Below, piece by piece: positions 13,601 through 23,710 of a DNA stretch of 64,000 nt. This DNA is from Marisa cornuarietis (lineage: Eukaryota > Mollusca > Gastropoda > Architaenioglossa > Ampullariidae). The translations under genes were made by a program, and so were the position numbers. The stretch covers positions 930,001-994,000 of the forward strand of contig SMMW01000523.1 of the NCBI GenBank assembly GCA_004794655.1, given 5' to 3'. Every line of letters begins with the position of its first letter. The first letter of the stretch is position 1. Below the pieces are notes generated by a model. The model was not told the DNA's origin and searched no databases. It saw only the letters and a program-made list of their open reading frames with translations.

Positions 13601-16600
13601 CATCATGTGTTCATGCATGTAGAACTATGCCTGAAAAATTAGTGTAAGGTAGTCGCTTAAGCTTTCAGTTATTGGGGGAGGTGTTACAAACTACACTTAC
13701 ATCAGGGCCAGCTTTTTTGTCTGCTATCTCTGGATTACCTCCCCATACTCTCTGAGGGTTCAGGTACATTTCCAACAGCTGGGTCATCTAGGGGAAGAAT
13801 GCTGCACCACAGAAGTATTGAACTGGTTAGTGTGCACATCCCTCAGAGACCAGTGCTCAAACTACTTTGCTATTCACCTTCCCAGATCAGTGTAATAAGG
13901 ATTGTTAGCTGTTTTCGTGAACGGCAAGCATCATGCTTTTTTTTGTGTCTGGACTTTTGTAACTATGATTTGTATCACCTGTAGTACTGGGTAGTGTGTC
14001 TCAGAGAGTCTGAGACCTGCTGCAGTTTATTCAGCACTTTGACACTTTTTTCACAGAAGGATTAATATTATTTTGTAGCTGGTTACCTTGCAAGAAGCCC
14101 TGGAAGTTGACCAAAGTTACCAAAATGAAGTTGAAATGGCTCATGGTGGCGCTGACATCCCTGCCTCTAAATCTGAAGATGTCTCTCAGACTGATTCTGG
14201 AAAAGACGGATGCAGAATGCCTGCAAGCTTTGTCCAGGCAGCACCACTGAATGAGGCTGAGCTTGTGGCCTTGCTCTTGGCATCTCCTTTGTACCAGAAA
14301 CTGGAGAATGTGAAGAAAGCTGTGGCAGCGCAGGCAGCCCACAATGGTCTAGATGGTTTTGCAGGTAGAATAGGGATTTTTCTTGGAATACATTTTGAGA
14401 ATGAGCTTTTGATCAAACTATGTGCATTAAATCAGAGCTGGCGTTAGGAATACGCGGGGCCACGGGGGGCCCTGGGCGAATGTCATATGCGGGGCCTTTT
14501 GCCGTAAGTTTAGGCTATATACCGTATAACACATCTCCTTTCGCGGGGGCCCCTCAGGTGCGGGGCCTGGGGCGGTCGCCCTGCTCACTCTACCCTAACG
14601 CCGGCTCTGGTTAGATGTTGACCAGTTTCTACACACCATCTGTAATTTTAAAGTTTGATAAATAGTTGAAAACAAGGTTTAAGCTTTGCTTAAATAGCAT
14701 TTTGCAAACCTTAAAGCTTTTTTCAGATACTAGAACATGAGCTACATCCATCTAACCACCCTTTCTTTCACTTCTTAGATGTCTAATGACTTGTCTACCT
14801 GCTCATCTCCCTTTGCAGATGACTGTAACTCACTCTCAATCGTCACTGGTCATTATTTTCCACCCCTAATTCCTCTTTGCATCTTTATTGTGTCTTTTAC
14901 TGCTTTGTCAGTACTGTTGTTCATTCTTCTGTTCCTTCATATGCTGTCCATGTCTTGTTTTTGTCTCAGCGCTGAAAGCATGCTACTTCAAGAGTGTCAT
15001 CATATGGTATATAAATTGTGTGTTGTTATTATCATCATCATGAGAGAAAAAAATATTAAAGAATGCAGCTTTGCAAAATACAAAATTGTGTGTAGATTTT
15101 AACTTCTATTTTTATATCCTCTTTTACAAAGCTTTGTAAACAGGAGATGACTATAGACTGTAAACTGTTCACCATGTTAATCAGCAGGTGATTACATCGA
15201 TGAGCAGGATGCTCAGTGGACATCTGACAAGGACCTTTCTCCCCTGGATGTCAGCTCTTTGAATGCGCGATCCTTTGTCATTTACAAATTCGGTTGCTAC
15301 ATCGCTGGTGCAGTTGCAGCTCGCTGCCAGCATGCTCCAGTCACGATCTTGTTGGCTGATCGAATCCCAGCCAATCAGCAACTTGCACGCAACCTCTATC
15401 GCAACTCTTTTTACTTTGATGCCAACAATCGCATCCTGTACATGCGGGCAGACAGACTGGACAACGTTGGAGAATTTGTGGTAGTGCTGGTACACTGTCT
15501 CGCCCACATCAAGGCTGGTGAGACAGCTACAGTCAACTCTTGTGATGAACTTATGTCTCTTTTACTGCTGAAAAACTCCCTATAAAAAGTTCTTTCATCA
15601 TATTTATGCACACAGTCACATTTGTATCTTCTTTTCCCCTTTAGCATTCAAGTCAAAGTAAACATCTACATGTAGGCAATAAAATACATTGTGTCTCTGT
15701 GTATGTGTGTTGTGTCTGTGTGAGTGTCCACCTGCTAATACAGGTGTTGATGTAAATGTGAAAACTATGGCTAGACTTTTTCTGATGAAAGCCTCTGTGA
15801 AAAATATTCTGCTGATAAACTTCCAGCAATGTGGACATTTTGCTAAAATTTTAATTTTTGAATCCAGAATTCTTTGTCATTAATCAATCACTAATATCTG
15901 TATCAACAGATGTACAGAGATTCTTTGCATTATGCATAAGAGGGAACTGCTAAAAATAGGCTTAAATGACCCAGATAGATAACTATGAAAATGAAGAGCT
16001 GCAACTCAGACCATAATTTTGTTTCGTTGTACAGGTGACTTGCATGATGACACCAACTCCACCTTTGTGCGTGAATATCAGAGAGCTCTGTCTGTTGTTT
16101 GTCATACTCTCTTCTTTGCACAACACCGCCAGGATTCTCATACAGTACAGAAGCTTGCTGCTACATTAGAAACAGATGCCAAATCAGCAGGAGTGGCGCT
16201 GCAGAAAATGTTTGTAGACACCCCCACAGAAGATGCCCAAACCCGCATTGTGGAAGATCTTCTAGATTTCAAAATCCTGCCTGATGTGGATGCTTATGGT
16301 CATCAGTTCAGTGCTGAAAGGATCAAGGACAGGTGAGAGTTTACCATTTTGTGTTTCCTTTAAAACACAAGGCCTTGACAGATCTACACTTGTTACATCA
16401 AGCATATCAATTGTTTTGTGATGTTACAAAATCAGTGGATTTCTTTGACATTATCCTAAAACCTTGTTTAGCTTTCACAATCAGTCCTTGTAAAATAGTC
16501 AGGAATGTGAATTGTGAATCAAGATCTCATCTTCAACACATGATTTTTCCTGAATTTGGCTTTATTTTCTACAGGCTCGGCTAGCTTTCCCTACATGTAC

Positions 16601-18412
16601 CCTGAAATCCTTTTCTCGTGTATTTACTTCTCTCCTAATCTGTACTCTTTATTGCTACATTTCAGGCTGAACAAGGGCTGTAACTTCTCAATGACTAACA
16701 AGCTGCAGAGCATGCTGGGAAACTTGGAAGACAAGGTTCATCAAGCAGGTTTACAAGGCTCCAACAGTGCAGTGACAGAACAGCTAGCTCAGCTCAGCCA
16801 GCGTTACTCCACCCCTGGTCTGTGCTCACTCAAGTGAAGCCATTAAAAAAAAACCTCATGAATAAAAAAAAATAGTTAAATGTATTTTCATTTAGTTTTA
16901 TGCATAGATTGCTCGTATTTCAAATTTATTACCTGCATATATGGTGGGAAAACAAAAATCTTTTGTCTTTTTCACTTATTAGGAAAGGAAAGAACAATTT
17001 TTTGATCTTAAATGTCATATTTACAGCTTTTACCTTGCATTACCTTCTATCTTGCATTTTTATTTTACCCAGGTACAGTCACCCCTTCTAACCAAATGCT
17101 GCCAAGCTTCTCAATGGCAAATATGAGTGGCCATGCTTTGTGGCAGACATTCGTCAACAGATTAGAAGATCAAGATGCTCCTCCTACACTGGCCAGAGCT
17201 AAAGATCCTTCTGACCATTCAGCACAGGTGCACATCAAAATGTCATTTTGCTAAGAACAGTGATATAATAATAATAATAATAATGTTGGCTTGTATAGCG
17301 CCAAATCCTGACCTGTGGACAGCTCAAGGCGCTGACGTCAAAAAATAAGATGACGACAAAATCAGCACAAATATCCAACATGTCATACAAGCCGGAATAC
17401 ACTCCATACAACAAATATCAAACATGTCATACACTCCACAGAAAATGCAACATCCAACAGAAGGCACAAGTATCACTGGAACGCCAGCACACGCTCAAGT
17501 TCACTGATGAAAACATGAATCCCACACCACCGCGCAAGTCATGAACTCCAAATCCAACAAGACAGTATCAAAGGCCATCATCGACTAGCACATTTTCCAA
17601 GCCAGTTGTCTGCACGCATATGTCCAGTTTCTGAAATACTCTCTTCAGCCGTCTGTCCAGTGCCGGGAAAAGGCTGTCTATCAAGACCGGGCGGATGGGG
17701 TCGGATCGCAACACCTCTTTCATGGCCCTGCTGAGAACACCATCCCGCAACAGCTGCAGGCTGTTCCAAGTGGACGTCCTCAACATGCAGCAGTCTTGTA
17801 GAGGAGCAAGGATGGCGACTTCATCATAATAAGGGTTGCCGAAACTCAAAATACGACAGACGATACAAAAACACGACAAAAACGACAGAGAGCCATCCCC
17901 TCAAGCCAGTTAGGCGAAGGGACGTCACTATACTATACTATATGGCCAGCTACTTATTAAGCAATTCAATTGAGTAGTAAACGCACCACGCTGGTTAGTG
18001 TGCACAAAAGATCTTATACTTGTAGTTCACGTTTGTAAACCATAATGTATGTATGCATGCATGTAAAAATTTGTCCATGGATTTTTGTTGATACTAATTA
18101 ACATATTTTCCTCATTAGGATCAATTTGATGACCTGTGTCAAGAGTTCACCAGCATCTGCCAGCAGCAGATAAAGGCCAGAGACTGCATCAGACAACTGG
18201 AGGAAGAGGCTGCCTCAGAGACACAACTTGCAGAAGGCAGCCGAGGCCGTGAGCGTGATGTGCATGCCAAGAGGCACCAGAAAGCACTGCAGCAGCTGAA
18301 TGAAGCCAGGACTTTGCTGAACAAACTTACTTCTGAACGTTCCCAGGTTGAGCAGCGGCTCGAGGCGGCTGCACTTGCCAATGCTGCAAAAAAAACAGTT
18401 TTGGAACAATAA
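291..18412 (+). CDS. Unnamed single-pass membrane protein with a very long cytoplasmic coiled coil (5' partial, 26 exons)
   Basis: I do not recognise this gene. Exons: 291-439, 724-907, 1106-1173, 1465-1788, 2075-2247, 2509-2680, 3777-3952, 4785-4979, 6118-6321, 7021-7227, 7411-7539, 7870-8076, 8390-8596, 8864-9067, 10085-10189, 10810-10950, 11216-11404, 11882-12029, 12672-12835, 12968-13237, 14079-14364, 15188-15517, 16035-16332, 16666-16817, 17073-17227 and 18119-18412. Phase agrees at every junction, giving 1,709 visible residues. The first exon is Ser/Thr/Pro-rich. The second encodes a hydrophobic segment (LLAFFGACVILLIVAVVVW) followed by basic residues, so the N-terminal side should be outside and the rest cytoplasmic. 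Residues from about 134 to 1205 are Glu/Lys/Arg/Gln/Leu-rich heptad-like coiled coil. After that come an acidic linker and a compact region (exons at 15188, 16035 and 16666) containing HCLAH near visible residue 1403, then a short terminal coiled coil. The donor after 3952 (GTTTTT) is weak. Because the exon at 6118 has no early Met, it is easy to miss. EVC/EVC2-like ciliary proteins share the general layout, but I see no specific match. Confidence 0.8.
3040..3255. repeat. 21-bp tandem repeat with higher-order duplication, intronic
   Basis: A 21-bp unit (core AATCACATCATGTTTATAA) repeats about eight times with small changes (TTTATA or TTCATA, AATCAC or AATCGC). A flanking unique segment containing TTTCCATAGCCCTGCC occurs before the array (about 3,020) and again inside it (about 3,159), so the whole block was duplicated once at a larger scale. 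It sits between the exons at 2509 and 3777. Confidence 0.85.
4537..4682. repeat. Compound TG / TA microsatellite
   Basis: Three rounds of (TG)n, then TGCATGCATG, then (TA)n, ending in a long (TG)n run. It lies in the intron just before the exon at 4785. Alternating purine-pyrimidine tracts of this kind are prone to slippage. Confidence 0.9.
9330..9830 (+). repeat. Decayed non-LTR retrotransposon 3' end
   Basis: Translations in shifting frames contain LISKLHWLPVS, then RLKTF-like and frameshifted blocks ending in a segment resembling SKPISLRNIF. The stretch matches in style the C-terminal end of jockey/CR1/L2-like LINE reverse transcriptase ORFs, where a SLHWLPV motif is followed by a K-T-H-L-F block. 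Frame changes show it is dead. It lies inside the intron between the exons at 8864 and 10085 and is unlikely to be expressed. Confidence 0.5.
10460..10720 (+). repeat. Possible tRNA-derived SINE fragment
   Basis: A GGTTCAGATCT stretch near 10,500 resembles a pol III B box, and the following sequence includes TTTTCCAGTCAAGTTAACCC, broadly like the body of the clearer SINE at 20,052. The A box is not convincing. It is intronic. Confidence 0.35.
13367..13397 (+). other. Candidate G-quadruplex tract
   Basis: Six runs of three or four G separated by one to three bases (T, TTT, TTT, TT, A) lie on the coding strand. The stretch is in the intron after the exon ending at 13237. It fits the G3+N1-7 rule well, so both intron DNA and pre-mRNA could form a quadruplex. 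Confidence 0.75.
14433..14609. mobile_element. hAT-type MITE with terminal inverted repeats
   Basis: The left end reads CAGAGCTGGCGTTAGG. The right end, reverse-complemented, reads CAGAGCCGGCGTTAGG. The 177-bp body is much more GC-rich than the host intron (runs such as GCGGGGCC). A CAGAG start is typical of hAT superfamily termini. The flanking 8-mers (CATTAAAT and GTTAGATG) match only partly, so any target-site duplication is old or lost. No transposase is encoded; the open frame through it is incidental. Confidence 0.65.
14790..15045 (+). repeat. LINE 3'-end-like repeat with GCGCTGAAAGC core and ATT tail
   Basis: This is pyrimidine-rich sequence followed by CAGCGCTGAAAGCATGCT and GGTATATAAATTGTG and then a TTATTATCATCATCATC tail. 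A GCGC core before TATAAAT and a trinucleotide tail is a common 3' end of L2/RTE-related retrotransposons. No frame is preserved. Confidence 0.4.
17255..17950. repeat. Microsatellite-anchored intronic repeat (ATA)n plus TATAGCGCC core
   Basis: It begins with (ATA)n, then GGCTTGTATAGCGCC and, 30 bases on, CTCAAGGCGCT. The sequence up to about 17,950 has a base composition unlike the flanking intron and a minus-strand open frame (17,568-17,879) that I cannot assign. Related (AT-rich trinucleotide)n plus TATA-GCGC starts occur near 41,700, 57,690 and 63,485. It sits wholly between the exons at 17073 and 18119. Confidence 0.5.
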
Positions 18413-18514
18413 GCATGATGTTCTCCAAGAAGATATTAAACTGCACCGGTGATAGGGGACATCCTTGACGTACCCCTACTATGGTGCAAAAGTAAGCTCC
18501 TACTTGGTTGTTTA
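18413..18514 (-). mobile_element. Antisense reverse-transcriptase fragment inserted in the last exon
   Basis: Bases 18,414-18,512 match the reverse complement of 20,802-20,900 at 98 of 99 positions. Read on the minus strand, they encode the RQGCPLSPVQFN core of a LINE reverse transcriptase. The host frame meets TAA exactly at the left junction (18,410-18,412), with further in-frame stops inside the fragment. After the fragment the same frame reopens at 18,515 and runs to a TGA at 18,629-18,631, giving a polar tail that begins ADANKTDSVSASQ. Confidence 0.85.
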
Positions 18515-18629
18515 GCAGATGCAAACAAGACTGACAGTGTGAGTGCATCTCAGGTGGACAATACCAGCTCAGACAAGAAGCACAAAGACCAGCAAATCCA
18601 AAACATAATGCTTAAAACTAAGACCCTGT

Positions 18630-18805
18630 GACGTACGTCTTACAGTTTCCTGTGACATGTCTGATGGTTTCCTGTGACATGTGTCTTAGTTTTCTGTGAC
18701 AATTTTTACAATATCCCGACACGTCTTAAAGTTTTCTGTGATGTTTTACGTTCTGTGACGTGTCTTACAGTTTCCTGTGGCACGAGTCTTACAGTTTTCT
18801 GTTAG
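18630..18805. repeat. Degenerate minisatellite in the 3' UTR region
   Basis: About six or seven diverged copies of a 22-30 base unit with core GTCTTACAGTTTYCTGTGAC follow directly after the last open frame of the large coiled-coil gene. Copies differ by substitutions and small gaps. Confidence 0.8.
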
Positions 18806-19532
18806 CAGTTTTTGTATGGGTTGTCTTTGTACAGGCAGTTTTTGTACTATTTGCCTCAAAGTGTTTTGGATCTGCTATCTTTTGTAAACTTTCAACTTTA
18901 AGCAACACTACCATCTGCTTTTTTTTTTAAGTAACAAAGTGGACACTTAACTTCCAACTTGAAATTCGCTGATACTCTTGCCATATATATAGGCTGTTTT
19001 TTAATGCTCCATATAATGAATTTTACACAACAGTAAACAAAAATAATACTACAGTTTTTTATATTTTACTGACTTCAAAAATCATATTTATTCCTACACT
19101 GTTGTTATAAAGTTGTGGCATACTATTGACTCATACTTATCTATCTAAATTTTGTTATTGAGATTCACTAATGTCTTTCTAGCTACATAGTGTTCTACTG
19201 CTGCTGTTGCAGAGGTGCATTTCATTTATCTTGTTCTATTTTAAAACTTTGTAAACTTCTAAAGGCGGCTGTGCAGCCGCAAGAAAAGATTTGGACATAA
19301 TTTTTTGAAAATTGTTTCCTTTTTTAAATGGATGTGCTTGATTTTTGTCTGTTGTCCTTTTCATTTGACAATTTGCACATAAAGCATAATTTTCATAGCC
19401 AGACAAAGAAATCAAAATTGAGGTTAGGATGGTTTTTTTGTACACTTTCACTTTCTTGAACAGGAAGTCTGTGCAATAGTGTCTGTGATACGTTGATGAT
19501 GGGTCACATTCTGGACTTTATATATACTATAC

Positions 19533-19538
19533 AATAAA
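19533..19538 (+). terminator. AATAAA polyadenylation signal candidate for the coiled-coil gene
   Basis: AATAAA lies about 1.1 kb after the stop codon in AT-rich sequence. A second AATAAA is at 19,732-19,737. No other gene lies between, so either could end this transcript. Confidence 0.45.
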
Positions 19539-20051
19539 TTGTACATTAATTTGAATAATCATTGCACAGTTCTTTTGATGTAACATTTACAACTGCAACA
19601 ATAATTATGATTGAAAAAGGGTCGTGACTCAATGTTTTTACAGACTTTGTACTCCGTCCATCTTTTAAACATTTGTAAACATAATATTAAATGACGGTGA
19701 TGGAATTATTTTTGATTTACTTGTATATTATAATAAAGAGAATGCCTTTTCAGTATTAGTCTGTCATTATTATTGCATCTGATTAGGTGCATACTATACA
19801 TTTGGACAGAAGTTTCTACAGGACTGCACATATTACGAGAGGAACATGGGAAGAAAGATGTCGATGGTTGAGGGCTGTTTAGAGTATAAGTGACTAGCAT
19901 AGACTGCTGATACAGATATGTGTTTAAGATGATCACAACTTGAGTAGTGTTACAAGGTCTGAACATAAAACCTTACAATGCTGAACATAAAAATGGCAAA
20001 CTGTTGGAGAACTGTTTATCAGGTAAGGTTTTGCTGGGAAGTTTATGAACA

Positions 20052-20300
20052 TGGGGAAGTGGATAGCTGAGTGGTTAGAGTGCTGGCCTCCAAACAAAGA
20101 CCGCGCTGGTTCAATACCCGATTAGCACAGCAAACTTCCCCCAGTCAACCCAGCTGGCGGGAATGGGTACCATTCATAGATGGCTGGGGAAGGTAAGACA
20201 GCGAAGGAAAGGAGATGCTAGCCCCGAGAAAAGTGAGGTCTCTACCACCTCACCCCACAACAACCTGAAAAGGGTAGGGGATGACCTTTACCTTTTTTTT
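20052..20300 (+). repeat. tRNA-derived SINE
   Basis: The A box TAGCTGAGTGG (20,064-20,074) and B box GGTTCAATACC (20,108-20,118) have the spacing expected of an internal pol III promoter in a tRNA-like head. A tRNA-unrelated body (CCAGTCAACCCAGCTGG...) follows and ends in a T-rich tail near 20,300. There is no acceptor stem or anticodon arm that would make it a working tRNA. A second copy lies on the minus strand at 43,268-43,437. Confidence 0.8.
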
Positions 20301-20588
20301 CACCTTTTATGAACAGAAAGATAAATAATGTGGACTTATACCTAGGTCACCTCACATCTAATTTTAAACTATGTTAATGTAATTGATCACAAGCTTATAA
20401 AACAAATTAGTTGAAACAAAACTCATTCACATCAAAATGGGATCTACAGAAATGTTATTAGAAGAATAAATTACAAAATTCTAAGATTTAGCATTAGGTG
20501 AAACTTTTTAAGCATGAGTGTCAATTAGTGACGTTCATACCATAGAACTGAGTCATCAAAGGAAACTTAAGGATAAGGATGTAAAACA

Positions 20589-21790
20589 ATGGGCAGAAAT
20601 GGTAGTGAAATTCGGCCTTGGAGAAACCAAGAACAGGGCATCAGACTCCTAGAGTTTGAGCAACCAGAGACTCACTTTAGCCAACATCTTACACTCCCAC
20701 AAGAAATCAAGGACAGCCACGTGGCACTCACCAACATCAAAGAAAGCTTCGTTCAAGTCATCGAAGCGGTGTACAATAGCTCAGTGAGTACAGTACTACT
20801 TAACAACCAAGTAGGAGCTTACTTTTGCACCATAGTAGGGGTACGTCAAGGATGTCCCCTATCACCGGTGCAGTTTAATATCTTCTTGGAGAACATTATG
20901 CTCGAGGCTCTCCACGACCATCATACTTCCATTTCCATTGGTGGAAGACCAATCTGCAACCTATGCTTTGCAGACGACATACATCTGTTAGCAGGTACTG
21001 TACTAACAAAGAACTACAAGACCTTACCAACAGAATAACATTTCAAATGCATATGGAAGCAATGAAAAGAGCAAAGTTATGATCAATGGCAGCAGCAAAG
21101 CAGAGATCTTTATAAACGGGGTACAGCTGGAAGAGGTAAGCAGCTTCAAATACTTCAGAGCCACTCTCTCTATAAGGACGGCAGCTCCACAACAGATATC
21201 CGCATCAGGATAGCAACAGCAAAAGTGGCAATGGCTACAGGCTAAATAGGATCTGGCATAGCCATAAGATTCACTACCAAGTACAAGCTGATAGTGGCGA
21301 TCCTGCTCTACGGATGTGACACGCCGAAACGGAAAGGAGAATCCAGGCATTCGAGAACAATTAAGTGCCTGATCGAGGAGGCTGCTCCAGATCTCAAACA
21401 GAGAACATAGAACCAACGACTTCGTACGAAACAAGATGGCCACACCCCACATTCGTAAGACACCAGGAACCTCTACTTTCAACAGTCAAGCGACGTAAGC
21501 CGGTCTTCTTTGGTCATGTGACCCGACACGACACGTTGTTGAAGACTATCCTCCACGGCACCTCGGAGGGTGGCCGACGCCGCGATGGCCAGAGAAAGAA
21601 CTGGCTTACGAATGTCAAAGGGTGGACTGGTAATCCTGTACAGGACCTGCTGACTATCGCCCAAAATAGGCAAGAGTGGCGGGCCCTGTCAGCTGCCACG
21701 TCTATCCATGTGCTCCCCCCCAACTAGGTGCCAGGCAAGGGACGATCAGACTGACTGACCCAACGTCAAGGGACAACTGGCTAATTTAAG
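20589..21790 (+). mobile_element. Decayed non-LTR retrotransposon (LINE) reverse-transcriptase segment
   Basis: The first open frame (20,589-21,038) carries VRQGCPLSPVQFNIFLE and then CFADDIHLLAG, the fingers and catalytic FADD motif of a LINE reverse transcriptase. Later frames give a thumb-like segment (GVQLEEVSSFKYF) and a C-terminal block with FFGHVTRHD and GGRRRDGQRKNW. These C-terminal motifs are typical of invertebrate RTE/jockey-type elements. Frameshifts and stops break the reading frame, and no endonuclease domain is seen, so this is a dead 5'-truncated copy. Positions 20,802-20,900 are the match for the fragment in the coiled-coil gene's last exon. Confidence 0.85.
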
Positions 21791-22545
21791 TGTTTCATCG
21801 GAAGTATCTGGCTAAAGTTGCGTGTCCCATTTTAGACACATGAAATTATCATTGATAATCTCCATAATGCACTACTTAAATGTGATCGCATACTTTCCTT
21901 ATTCATGGATTATTTAACAGAACTTTGAGACTTACGAGAAACTTGCGTGATAAACTGCAGGACGAGGAAGATGCAATACGTTATACTCAAAGAACAGAAG
22001 GCAGGTAAATATGGTAGAGATGGAAACAAGCAAACTGCTGGATATATCTCAAAACAACCTGAAACGATGGCCATAAATCATGCGTGATTTTAGGAAACAA
22101 AACATATGTCATTGAACTTCGATTTGAAGTGTTCGTAAGTGTCGTAACAGACACATGTTTATTCAACGATCGAGTTCCTTCTTTTCGAATAATAGGCACC
22201 GAGACAAAGGGGTGCTTCTAAAATTTTTTAAAAAGTGACGCTAAATCTTAAATTTAATTATCCCTATATATATATACAGTTTTCTTGCACTCACGTCTCA
22301 TCAGACTCCCGCATTCCCTCGATCCTCCCTAAAAAAAAGACACATTTATACGGACAAAGGCCTTCTCCGTATCTTTGCTGCTATTCAGTGGATCTCTCTT
22401 CCGTACATCACATTCGTCACTCGATCGGACCCGTCACTATATACGTACATTCAAATGTTCTCTGAAAACATTTCTGTTCACTATAAGTACTATCCCTGAA
22501 TTACTATCCTTGCCTCCTTTTGCAATATTGGGAACAGCTTTCTTA
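21791..22545. other. Spacer without recognised genes
   Basis: AT-rich sequence with a short TATATATATA run near 22,266. No conserved coding frame is seen. Confidence 0.5.
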
Positions 22546-22677
22546 TAGGTGGTTTTGCGACGCCATAAGAAAAATGGCTTACCTGTAGGTGGAGCTATGC
22601 AAATTGGTGACGTCACTATTACGTCACTCATCTTCTGCTCTCTCTCCTCGCTAAGCTCCCCTGCTATCGTCTCCTTC

Positions 22678-22915
22678 ATCTTCGAATCCTTCCTTCAATT
22701 ATTCCGAGAAATAATATCCAGAAATGAACAAAATTTTTCCTGAAGTCGCCTTCCCCATCTTCTACGAATCCTTCCTCCAATTATTCCGAGAAATAATATC
22801 CAGAAATGAACAAAATATTTCCTGAATTCGCCTTCCCCCATCTTCTTCGAATCCTTCCTCCACTTTTTCCCAGAAATAATATCCAAAAATATACAGAATT
22901 TCTCCTCCCCCCAAA
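22678..22915. repeat. Three tandem copies of an ~80-bp unit
   Basis: A unit with CGAATCCTTCCTCCAATTAT followed by CGAGAAATAATATCCAGAAA recurs near 22,682, 22,761 and 22,846. The first two copies are nearly identical and the third is diverged. The array lies within the TA-flanked element. Confidence 0.85.
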
Positions 22916-23213
22916 ATTGCGTAAAACTACCAAATCACTTAACTTCTTCACTCTGCACCTCTCAACCTTTCCTTGAATTCCACAACTGCACCACAAATTT
23001 TCGCGAAATTTCCACGCACACTCGCCATCTTCAATCCTCTCGAATTTCTATCGTCTGCTCACATCAAATCAAAACTTTTCCGCGCCAAATATCACATGAC
23101 TAAAACCAGCCAATAATTAAACAACTAAAACCAGCGAATTATTTAATACAACTCCATGTCAATCACCATCACGTCACTCGAACAGTCCTCAACATTTGTC
23201 CTCTACAATAAAA

Positions 23214-23251
23214 CCTACCCCTAACCCTAACCCAGGCCTAACCCTAACCCC
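23214..23251. repeat. Interstitial telomere-like (TAACCC)n block
   Basis: Two short runs of CTAACCCTAACCC are separated by AGGC. The motif equals the animal telomere repeat TTAGGG on the other strand. It is far too short to be a telomere and sits inside the TA-flanked element. Confidence 0.7.
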
Positions 23252-23479
23252 ACTTCATAAATCACACACAACACCAACCAATGCCCAACCTCACACCCCT
23301 CTCAAATATCGATCCTACCCGGTCTCCCCTCCCACAAAATAGCACAGCCCGCCGTGACCTAGTAAAACCACCTACATGTATATGAAAGTTCTGCCCAGTA
23401 TTGTCTGTCATGTGAACTATTATGTAACTTCTCCATTTCTACACTGTTTATAGTACCTTTATGATATATCCACAGACTT

Positions 23480-23710
23480 ACAGTACAATGTATGTGGATA
23501 TATCCTTTCCTACCTTCCTCCATTGCTTTATATACGTTCTACTCTAGCTTGTACCTCATCTTTATGTTGTTTAGTGTGTATCTCACCGTCCACTGTCCAC
23601 TACCTAAATGTTCATTATCATTACTGGTCAGCGCAGAGAGTGCGGCCTGTCTTGGTAGTGATGCTGCGCGATACAAGTACACGTATTGTTATTGTTGTTG
23701 TTATTAATGT
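23480..23710 (+). repeat. Retrotransposon 3'-tail-like repeat upstream of POLI
   Basis: Pyrimidine-rich text leads to GATGCTGCGCGATACAAGTA and a (TTG/TTA)n tail, the same GCGC-plus-trinucleotide-tail plan as at 14,790-15,045. It ends about 190 bases before the POLI start codon. Confidence 0.4.

Larger units (their letters stand above)
22546..23374. mobile_element. TA-flanked inverted-repeat element (non-autonomous DNA transposon)
   Basis: TAGGTGGTTTT at the left end has its exact inverse AAAACCACCTA at the right end. If the outermost TA is the target duplication, the inverted repeat starts GGTGGTTTT, a TA habit shared with Tc1/mariner-like elements. The 829-bp body has no transposase frame but holds a tandem array of about 80 bp and a telomere-like block, both listed separately. 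Confidence 0.55.

Noticed and set aside
17568..17879. 103-residue minus-strand open frame
   Set aside because: Lies inside an intronic repeat, has no known motif, and no start or splice context supports it.
291..18412. Assignment of the coiled-coil gene to EVC or EVC2 (limbin)
   Set aside because: Only general layout (membrane helix plus coiled coil) agrees; I found no specific shared motif.
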